In this document: positions 55,206 to 64,000 of the stretch, piece after piece
Layout: the number at the start of each line of letters is the position of its first letter
Numbering within the stretch: the first letter of the stretch is position 1
DNA from: Proales similis
Lineage: Eukaryota > Rotifera > Eurotatoria > Ploima > Proalidae
Direction: 5' to 3'
Length of the DNA: 64,000 bases
Assembly: GCA_019059635.1 (NCBI GenBank)
Contig: JAGVRJ010000004.1
Coordinates: 2,480,001-2,544,000, forward strand
Position numbers and translations under genes: made by a program
Notes under the pieces: generated by a model
What the model saw: only the letters and a program-made list of their open reading frames with translations
What the model was told of the DNA's origin: nothing
Databases searched by the model: none

Positions 55206-57422
55206 GAGTTGGAGAGAGATAGATTCCTCTGACTACGCCTGTCGGTCGCTCCGTACCTCGCTGCTTCGATGTTCCCCTTCAACTGCGTTTGCTCATGTTC
55301 CCTCTGCAATGAACCATTTGCATTTGATCAATTTCCGCGCTGGCCGTTGTCAGGCATTTTGTTTTCCGTTTTTGTTTAGTCCGATCGCGTAGCAGTTGAA
55401 AAAAAAAGAAATGTATTTTGTCCTCGGATTAAATCGGCTGTTTTTCCTGACTCTTTTTGTTGGACAGATTGGTGCACGAAGAACTTGCGGGCGAGGACGA
55501 TGGACAAGGTGTCGAGAGCAACTTCATGACAATTGTGTGCATCGGACTAAATTGCCACGAAGGTCTCCCTGCGTCTTGTTCATGCAACTAACCAAGGCGT
55601 ACAAGGAAGAAGGAAATAGACGCGACCAGAATGTCGATGGGACTAGAAGGACCAAAGAGAGCGACTCCATGACAATAAGCAGCTGCGCTACAAGACTTTC
55701 AAATTGTCGTTAATGGAGTGTTCCCTTTGCACCTTTGCTAGCGATTCGAGTCACTGGACTCGAGACAACTGGCCATACTGATTGAGCACAACATTCAAAT
55801 TCTGAGCGATTCAACTAATCAGAGTCAGAGTTTGAATGCGGCCAGTGAGCTTGATAGAGTGCGAATGACCTGCGCTATTTATAGTTGAGGGATTCAAGCG
55901 CACAACGGTCAGTGCGGCCGACGAGCACAGGCCAGCAGATCAAGTGAGGTGAAAGAGCCGAGAGATTGAGAGAGAGGAACACGCTCGCTCGTATGCTATC
56001 TATTCGCACGAACAGTTCGCCCGCTATCGAGGTGGCGGCCATCGCGGCCAGTCTCGGCGACGATATAAATCAGTTTTAATTAATCGCTAAAGGGCGTCCA
56101 TGCAGGGCAGATAGTAATAGCGCGCCGCAGCGAGTGAACAAGTTCACCGAAATGAACGGACCAGACGATCACTTCGAGTGGGCATCATGTTGAGTGCTGT
56201 GAACCAGAGAGAGTGTAAATTCGAACAATTTTGCTGCATTTCGAAAATTCTTAATGATCTGTATCTTTTGGTGGTGACCGCTGCCGCCTCTTCAAAACGA
56301 ACGAGCGAATCACAAAGCAGAACAGAGAGAAGGCGATATCCGGCGCTTGACTGACTGACGAGTAGTAGACGCTGACACTCACAACAAACAAACAGACAGG
56401 CATGCACTTGCATCGAGCGAATTCTAAATGATCAGTGAAGGAGGCCGCCGAGTCAAGTGCGGACGATTGCCGAGAATTCAATTTCACGCACAAGCGATGC
56501 ACATTTTGCCGCTCGATTCGCTCGCTTGCTTTTCAGATTGATTTATAAAGCTGACATTTGATAGAGAAGCGCGCCATTAAGCAAGCAAGCGGCAGAGAAA
56601 CACTGAGAACGAGAAATGAGCGTCGTTCCGAAGGGAGGCGAGAGCCGAGATGGGAACAAGCTCCAACTGCAATTGTGTGACGCCATAGATAAAGAATTGA
56701 AACCGTCTGCGCCACTCACAACCGCGCACAGTGACCGTAACTGAATGCTGACCAAACGCGTTCAAGTTTATCATTCATTACTCTTATCAAATTGAGCAGG
56801 AGCGCGATAAAATAAGAGCGAGCCGCTACTCTTCAGATCTTGTGTGTGCTCTGCTCCGCTGGATTTAATTACATCATTCGAGAAAGAGAGAGAGAGAGCG
56901 ACAGAGATAGAGAGCAGGAGCCACAGAGAGAGTGGGAGCCAGAGAGACACGCACAGATCCACAACCTCTGATCGGACACCACCATCGGCCCAATAGTAAT
57001 AGCGGACTCTACATTTTGCAAGCCTTTGAAACGCAATTTTCGCCGCGCTCTTTGCATGTTCAATTCTGACTGAATCATTCGTAATGCTTGAATTACGTTA
57101 CAGGTAAACGAGTGCGCCGTTGGAATGAGATCCAATTGGGGCCATATCAATTTTTCAGTAATCGACTCAGCAGCGCGAATAATTTTGTTCGAAATCTGCT
57201 CGGCTGTAGAAAATCGATCAAAATAAATTGGCGCAGCCATAAGTTCAGGAGCAGCCAGATAATGAAAGACGAACGACAGATAAATTGGGCAAATTTTGGA
57301 CACTAGAGTTTTTATTCAGCTAAAAATTGCTTGCCAGACGTAAAAGAGGCAAAAAGAAAATCTGAATAGAAAAGAACATGAAGGACAAAGGTAAAAGAGA
57401 ACTAGTGCGGCGTTCAGGCGAG
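55206..57422. other. 2.2-kb non-coding gap between convergent genes
   Basis: It lies between two 3' ends, so no promoter is needed, yet it is long for this genome. It contains a GA tract (56880-56900), two similar GGGCAGATAGTAATAGCG / CCCAATAGTAATAGCG strings near 56105 and 56990, and purine-rich stretches. The open frames have no homology. It may hold long 3' UTRs or a non-coding RNA gene; I can show neither. Confidence 0.4.
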
Positions 57423-59190
57423 TCACTTTTTTTGTTGTTGCTTGGCACCGTTTACCGGTTGATTAGAAGCTGCGAGCGAGTTGGTCGACAGTTTGCTGTT
57501 GTTGGTGCTTGCATGCTGAAGTCGAATTGGCTGAACAGAGGCGGCGATATAAGGCGTGAAGTTGGGCCCATTCGGGACACCTGTGTCCTCAGGGCGGGGC
57601 GCTTTGGCGCGGTTTGTAGGAACCACCATTGGCTGCTGCGAGGCTTGATTGGACAGGCTCGCGTTTCTGACCAATGACGGCCGGCTAACGTTTCGAAGTG
57701 AATTGCCTCTCTTGTTCAATGCTAAGGAGCTTTCGCCGCCTTCTTTGCCCACTAGCTGCCCGTACGGTGTGATTATGGTCGTTGACGTTGAGATGGGCGT
57801 ATTGGAGCTGATCAAGCGTTTCTCATTGATCTGGCGCAAGACGAACTTGGGCGTGAACTCGAGAGCATGCTTCGACTCGAACCACAGCGTGTTCTCCTCG
57901 TCCTTTGCGGTTGCTCGGCCGTCAAGGTCGAACCTTGGACGAGGATAAATTGCCTGGCTGGTGCCCACTCTGGTTCTCTGCATTCCTGGTGCTTGATTGT
58001 CCGTTTGAGTAGAAACCAAGTTGAAGTTGAATTCAAAGTCAACTCACTTCGATTATAGACCGACTTTTTGATTCGCTCCTCGAGTGTGAGTCGCTGAGTT
58101 GACCAGAGCTGAGCAGACGGGTCGGGCGTGGCTTCGTCATCTGATACAGCGCCGTCCGATTCGGCTCGTTCTTCTTCTGTTTAAACGACATTAACTTAGA
58201 GGCACAGGATTTGCGAGATATATATAGAGAGAGAGGGAGAGTAAAAATGAAAAAAAAAAAGTCAAAGACAATGAAAAGACCAGCAGATCAGAGCGGACTA
58301 GGCGACCACAACACCCAAGCACTTACGCTTCCTGATCAAAGTCACATGCGAACTTTTAGCTCCTAAAACGCATGCACAATTAACTCGATTGGAATGTGGT
58401 GAACGACTCGAGCGATCGACAATAGTCAACGAAAACAAGCTGCGCGATCTTACTTGAAAGTTGACGCAGAAGAAAAATGTCGTTCAGCTTTTTGCGATGG
58501 TGCTCGCACAGATGAGGGGCGTTGGAGGTGAAACTGGCCGGAAACTGCGCCTCGCTAGGCAGTGTGTAGCGGTAGGTCTGCAAGTTCGGGTCAGTCTGAA
58601 TTTGACTTTCTGTGTCAAGCTGGAGCTGAATTGCCTTCAAGTCGACGATCAGTGAATCAAGTCAGAGCTAACGATAACATGTCGTGTCAACTTACGCGAC
58701 GATTTAGACGCTCTTCGTTCTGGCTGGGATTTTTCGCGGATCGCACCTGACTGGCCAGAGCAGAGCGCTGAAGCAGTTTTCGCTCCGTTTCCTAAAATTC
58801 AATCAGAATTAGATCGCAAATCGCAAACAAGACGACCAGAAGCGTAAAAAGCGAAGTCAAACAAAAGAGAGGCCGAAAAAAGTGAGAGAGTGCACTTGAC
58901 AGAGGCAGAATGATAGGTGCTTTGAGTGTAACAACGCCGCAGAGAGAATAGGCATTCAAGACGTACCACGATAAATTGATGACTGCTATGAAGCTAGAAG
59001 GAGGACCAGAAGAGACCGAATTAGAGCAGATTGAACGGGAAAGGAGAAGAGAAACACGACGAGTAAAAGAGAGGAAGAGAGACAGAGACTCCAGGAGCGA
59101 GAGGCTAGGATCGATAGTTACCTTTTGTAAAGTGCTCTCATTGTTTTTGCTCATCGAAGGCACACTCGAGCTGTTCATTTTCTCCTTTTT
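57423..59190 (-). CDS. Likely C-terminal exons of the AGBL/CCP gene (or a separate small gene)
   Basis: Several exons in one orientation: ~59115-59200 (IKEKKEKMNSSSVPSMSKNN), ~58690-58793 (ETERKLLQRSALASQVRSAK), ~58450-58640 (IQTDPNLQTYRYTLPSEAQF and HLCEHHRKKLNDIFLLRQ), ~58070-58180, and a last one of ~190 residues ending at 57423 (FTPKFVLRQINEKR, TTIITPYGQLVGKEG, Gln-rich end). Codon usage and splice-like ends support coding. The sequence is polar and largely disordered; I recognise no domain. It is on the same strand right behind the carboxypeptidase. The link across 59200-59650 is not clear, so a separate gene starting at MNSSSVPSMS (59178) is the alternative. Confidence 0.5.
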
Positions 59191-59633
59191 CTCTTTGATC
59201 TTAAAGAATAGCTATTAAGAGCAGTCCTCAATCGGTTGGCTCTGCAAGAAGCAATTCGAAGCAAATTAAGCAGGTGTGGGTGAAGTAAGCCTTGTTTCTG
59301 ATCGGCAAAATAAATAAAGCAAGTGCCCAAGTGAAACTGCTTTAAAATCAAATACAAAGTGGGATCGAATGGACTGCCATGATGTGAACAAGTGAGTTGG
59401 GCTACTGGTGAGTTAGACACAACTGTCAGTGAGTTATTCTCGTTTAAATTGAATTGATCATTATTTTGGCTCGTGTTATTCTCAAGGTCCATGGCCCATT
59501 TCGATTATCAAGTGTCGTGTTGTTCACTTGTTATCTCATTTGGTCGTTACCTCGTTTTTCGCCACCGAATCAGAAGGCGACTCTTTTCGCTGCTGTTCAG
59601 CTTTATGCCCTAAATTCTTATTCTTGTTCGGCT

Positions 59634-62600
59634 TTACATGAGCTCCAGAGCTGGACGGCTCGTTAGAGGCCGGCCCTTGCACCGCTTGATTCTAGCAAAG
59701 ACAGAGAGAAATGATTGGCGATGCTTGAGCAATGAAGCCAGCGGGGCGGAGAGGAGTTGGCGACGGGCAGGTAGAATGGGCGTCCATTTCAAAGACTTGC
59801 GCCTCACCTGTTCATTTTTGCCGCCTTTTGACTGTGCGGCTTGTGACTGCTGCTTGCTCGGTTTGGTCTTTCGTTTCTTTCTCTGCTTGGCCAAATGCTC
59901 CAGATGAAGAGGCAGGCCATCGTCCGCCGAGCTGTCCGAGCCAGCGTCGTCACTTGACAAAAACGGCCGCTTGAGCTTCGGCTTTAAATTCATGCAAGGC
60001 GAACACAAGTGACACACCTGGACTCGACGTCGTCGTCGTCGCCTAAACTGACGTTCATCGTGTCGAGCACTTCGCTCAGATTCACTTGGTCCACATTGAT
60101 GCCCTGAGCTTCGAGCTTGCTTCTCAGCTCGTCCTTCACCATGTTCTCTATTTCGCCCATCACCAACTTGGCCTATTTGATGTTTGAGAATAAACGAAAT
60201 GACCGTTCATATGTTGACTGGCCCACCTTGGTCTGGTCCGGGTCGCAGTAGTCGAGTAGAGTGTCGCAGAATAGATGCGCCAGCTTTTCGTAATCGTTCG
60301 TGTTGAAGTGAGTGCCGGCTTTCTTGTTCAGCGTTGAGCCGCTGAACGTGGCCTCCATAGTGAAGCTGTTCAAAATGCCCAGATTCCACATCACTATTCG
60401 GCCCGTTCCTTGCTTGCTCTTCTGTATTCTGTATTTACACGACTTGAACGAGAACTTGAGACGAGATCGAAGGCGCCCAGTTTAAGACCAGATTCAAGAG
60501 CAAAAGAACAAATCGTCAACTCACATGGTCGCGAGCGTTCTTGCTCATCATGAGCGGAAAGACTTGCTCTTTGAATCGCTTGGCCGGCGAGTTGTTGTTG
60601 TGACAGCCGTAGACGAACACGTTGTTCTTTCGACTGAAGAGAATGTGAACATTTAAAGCGAGTCGGGCGGCAATTGGCAACGAACCTGTGTCCGTGCAGA
60701 TCGCAGTACATGATCACTTGACGCTCTTGAATGAATCGCTTGATCATTTCGCGCGTGTGCCAGACGCTCGGGAAAGCTTCTTTCAGCACCGTTTTGTAGT
60801 TTCGGTTGAGATCACGGCCGGCCAACGAGCAGCGATAGTTGCCAATTATCACGCCGTCTGGATTAAGCATAGGCACAATTTTGAACACGAACGTGTCTCT
60901 CATGAGCTGAAAATTTGGTCGATTAGACGCGAATGCTTTAGGTTGGCGATCGTCGACATACTTTGGCATCGTCGGCATCGCTGAGCAAAAAGTCGAGGAA
61001 GCCTTTCATCATCCAAGAAGCGTTTGACTCGCCCGGATGCACCCGAGCGGTGAGCACAATGCCCTTTTTTTTGGCGTTCACTTCGGCCGAATCGCTCTCG
61101 TTCGTGATGGTCAGCAGATGCACCATGTTCTCCGCCATTGTTCGGCACAACAACTTGATTTTGCAGTACTTACTCTTTACCGCGTCTTCTTGTATGTTGC
61201 GCAAGTAGTCCTTCAGTCACATTGTCCCAATTAACGGTCATTGAGACTGCGAGGTCGCCGCTTACCTGCAGATCTGTGTACGTATACGGATAGCAGTGAG
61301 CAAAGTAGCAAGTGTCGTCCGCGTTCTCAAACGTGCAAGTCCAAGTGAGCGAGTACAACGGCTTCACGTTTCCGTTCTCGTCCTCGGTTCTATTAGTCAA
61401 AAATCGAATTAAATTGTAACCACTCGTCACAAATGATTGCTCAATTTACTTCAAGTTGTTTCGATAATATTTTATGTTTGAGCCGCATCGGCGCCAGCCA
61501 ATCTTGTTCTTCTGCGCGTCCTGCTCACTGTAAATGAGCGGACGCATGCCCATGTTGTAGAGACTGTCCGATTTGAAGAAATTGCAGATCGTGAATCTAT
61601 ATTCAACATTGGGCTTGGCGTTTTTCACTTGAAAGTAGAACCATTGAGTGTGACGATTCGTGTACAGATCATAGCGTAGATAGAGTTCATATTCAAAGTC
61701 GTTTCTGTCGAAAAAGTCAACGTTCACTGAACGATCCGATCGGTCGCGTCGAATGCTTACATTTTGACGGCTTTCATCAGATTTCCGCTCTCGAACCGCG
61801 ATTCGAACTCGAGCGTGCAGTCAAGTTCTATTTGCGGCAGGTCGGGCCGCAGCATTTGGCATCCGTCTCGGCTTCCACCGACTCGCGATCGAACAAACTT
61901 AAATTTTTTTCCCAACTCAGTCAAGCGGCCCAGATGCTTCAAGGTCAATTTTTAGCCGCTTACATATCCGCAGTTGAGCGGGTTGTAGTAGAAGACAGTC
62001 TTGCCCGAGCCGTCCGTTCGACACAAGGGTGCTTCTTCGAGGCCAGCTGGTGGAGTGAAGAGTTCAATTTGATCATGATCGCAGCCGATCACGTTAAATT
62101 TACTTTTAACGTAGAACGGCTCTGCCTCGCGCGGCATATCTTGAATGTGACGAACTTTGTCCGGAAGAACTTGCATTTCAATTGGCCATCTCGGCTCTCG
62201 CTGTAGTTCACTGTCTCTAACACTCGTCTGCAATGAGCTGTTTTCCTTGAGCCACTGTTCGATTGGCGAGCATTTAATCGCAACTGAAGCGTCAAATTGG
62301 AGTTTGATGCTTACCAACTTGTAGGTGTCACTGTTCAAGCGCCCTCTTCCCTTCAGGTTCCTATTCGAGTAGTCGAATTTAACTTCAAAGCGCCCAAATG
62401 AGAATGATGCCTCTGAGTGTTCAAGTGTCAAAGTTGACTTACTGCGGTTATTGCTGGATTCTTCGCTTTCGTTGTCACTCTCGTCGCCCGAATCGTCCGA
62501 GTCGCCGTTTTTCGATCCATTTCGTGGCTCAAAGCCGAACTTGGCTATGGTCAGATTACGACCAGTGAAGTATCCATAATGTTCGAGATGCTTTTTCATA

Positions 62601-62722
62601 AAGCTCTCGTATGGATTCTTTGAATGAAAATTTTTTGATTAAAATTGGCGAAATTTTCCTTGACCAGTCGGGCTCTTACGATTATGAGCGGGTACTTTGA
62701 CGAGCTCCAGTTCATACTTCAT
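59634..62722 (-). CDS. AGBL2/3-like: Cytosolic carboxypeptidase (AGBL2/3-type tubulin deglutamylase)
   Basis: Main exons: 62700-62722, 61964-62617, 61761-61897, 61450-61726, 61266-61389, ~60970-61210, 60686-60906, 60525-60633, ~60228-60446, ~60016-60172, then tail exons to ~59650. The N-terminal beta domain has [20 protein letters not shown] and [20 protein letters not shown]. The M14 catalytic domain follows with [16 protein letters not shown], the zinc HxxE in [35 protein letters not shown] and DLHGHS (third zinc ligand), then [15 protein letters not shown]. CCPs remove glutamates from tubulin tails in axonemes and neurons. After the catalytic domain comes an acidic/basic tail ([23 protein letters not shown]). 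The first splice donor is uncertain. Confidence 0.88.
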
Positions 62723-64000
62723 TTGCTAATTAAGAGGACGAAGAGTTGGAGAATTGGCTGCAGCCACAGAGCAAGCTGGGGCTAAGCTGACGACTAAGAA
62801 TAGCAATGCTGCTGCTACTGCGACTCAACTGAGGCGTAGAGGCAAGCTCTAATGAAATAAAAACAAATAAAAAGAGTAAGAGCGTCACATTTAAAAGACA
62901 TCCAAATGGCTTGCATAAGCAGCTGCTCAGGCAACGCAACAAACTAAATAGCGCGAATGCTTACCGCTCGCGGCTTCAGACAGCCGCGCTCGGATCAAAA
63001 ATCAACCGAAATTAAAAAGAAGAAAAAAAACCGAGCAAAGTGGGACCGAGAGAGAGAGAGAGAGAGAGAGAGAGGTGAAGAGGGCTGGAAAGGGGCATGG
63101 AACGCTTGGAAGCGAGTGCACGCGTTCGAGTGTTGGCAGCCGCATCGAGTATGAAAAGTCAGGAACATGCGATTATTCAGTAATTCAAGTGAAAGGAAAT
63201 TGCTTCTTCTTCTTCTTTGTCGCCTCGCTCGCTTTCACCAAACACACACCACCGGCTGCTCGCGCACGCCATTAAGATGAATTGTAATTCATGAAACCGC
63301 TCAAAGACCATAACGGATGGCAAATAGTAAAAAAAAATATTAAAAAAAAAAGAAACAAGAGAAGCACAAAGGAGAAGCGAAAGGGCAATGATGGAGAAAA
63401 AACATAGAACGAATAACAATATCAACTGGTAGATGGCGGCGATCATGATGCCCGAAAAGGGGTTACGTACAGGTTGAGTGATCGAGTTTAGATGAAATTA
63501 TGCCGAATGGATAGTAGACGAAGAAGGCAGGACATGGGCTTGCAGGCTACTCGTTGCCATGGTGATTATTTCGAGTCCGCTTGAAGGCGCCCATTGAGCC
63601 GAGCGCTTCAAAGCCCCTTCCCTCTCTTGCTCCCTCTCTCTCTCGCTCTAGTTCTCTGTCGGTTTCTCCTCTCACTCATTCTTCAATCTGCTCTCGTTCG
63701 TTCGTTGACGCTTGTTTTGTATGCGTCGCAATCGCCGCAATGCCTCTTTAAGTTTCATTTAGCCTCGTTTGACGTCGATGAGTATTATTTAACTAATTGA
63801 ACGGGCAATTTACAATTTGATTAGACGGGCTGCTTTTCTGTCTGTGTTTGAACTCGCTCGCTTTGTTTCGCTTTACCTGACTCCGTTTCACTCGCTGGCT
63901 CATTCACTCACTTGGATGAATTGTTGGCTAATCGCTTCAAATTAATTTTGTTGGGTGTCAAATCTCATTAAGCCTCTCGCTTGATACGCTGGAGCATCTC
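62723..64000. promoter_or_regulatory. Upstream region of the AGBL/CCP gene
   Basis: About 1.3 kb to the window edge with no supported coding exon. It carries a perfect (GA)n tract at 63049-63074, a CT-rich tract at 63630-63650 and A-rich runs near 63330. The downstream neighbour lies outside the window. Confidence 0.4.

Noticed and set aside
56144..57303. Minus-strand frames with hydrophobic Ser/Leu runs
   Set aside because: Hydrophobic stretches come from CT/GA simple repeats; no gene structure.
61164..61173. GTAAGT-like donor within [13 protein letters not shown] of the carboxypeptidase
   Set aside because: Reading through gives good family similarity, so it is not used.
62413..62442. Possible 30-nt intron (GTAAGT...CTCAG) in the carboxypeptidase gene
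   Set aside because: It is a multiple of three, has no stop, and 30 nt is below plausible intron length, so it is read as coding.

Overview
This window is nuclear DNA of a small, compact animal genome. Protein-coding genes sit on both strands a few hundred bases apart. Most introns whose ends I could fix are about 50-70 nt long with GT..AG ends, and five nuclear tRNA genes carry eukaryotic features. The gene content (Ly6 proteins, GILT, VKORC1, TRPA channel, BAZ2, a CYP46-like P450, MAD1, kizuna, an elevenin-like neuropeptide) is bilaterian. The elevenin-like peptide and the miniature introns suggest a compact spiralian, perhaps a tiny annelid. That placement is inference from gene content, not a search result.

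Layout. 0-8 kb: TIMM22 (-), a secreted LRR-like protein (+), a Cys-rich secreted protein (+), a Ly6 protein (+) and a ten-exon receptor with two WSC domains and three EGF domains (-). 8-12.5 kb: kizuna-like centrosomal protein (+), then three close minus-strand genes (unknown protein, POLR1D, LIPT2); POLR1D and LIPT2 overlap by four bases. 12.5-19.8 kb: tRNA-Glu, Ly6, GILT, EXOSC8, PDIA6, a proline-rich structural-looking protein, tRNA-Ser. 20-23.5 kb: a decaying tandem family of small secreted EB-like Cys-rich genes. 24-31.9 kb: TRPA-like channel (-), secreted ShK/EGF mosaic (+), MINDY deubiquitinase (+). 32-41 kb: PGP phosphatase, tRNA-Cys, two inverted tRNA-Phe copies, SEM1, CYP46-like P450 (-), MAD1 (-), VKORC1 (-). 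41.5-51 kb: secreted PHB-depolymerase-like esterase, elevenin-like precursor, large non-coding blocks and an unknown 543-residue protein. 51-64 kb: BAZ2-like chromatin reader (+) and a cytosolic carboxypeptidase (AGBL/CCP, -) with a long acidic/basic tail.

Most genes are unrelated housekeeping loci. Groupings that may matter: the POLR1D/LIPT2 head-to-tail overlap (possible shared transcript), the EB-like tandem array (fast birth and death of secreted proteins), several short secreted Cys-rich genes, and the unusually long non-coding blocks around the neuropeptide and the unknown 543-residue protein. Exon joins were chosen by hand from splice consensus, reading-frame agreement and family similarity. 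Joins called consistent keep frame over the whole chain.
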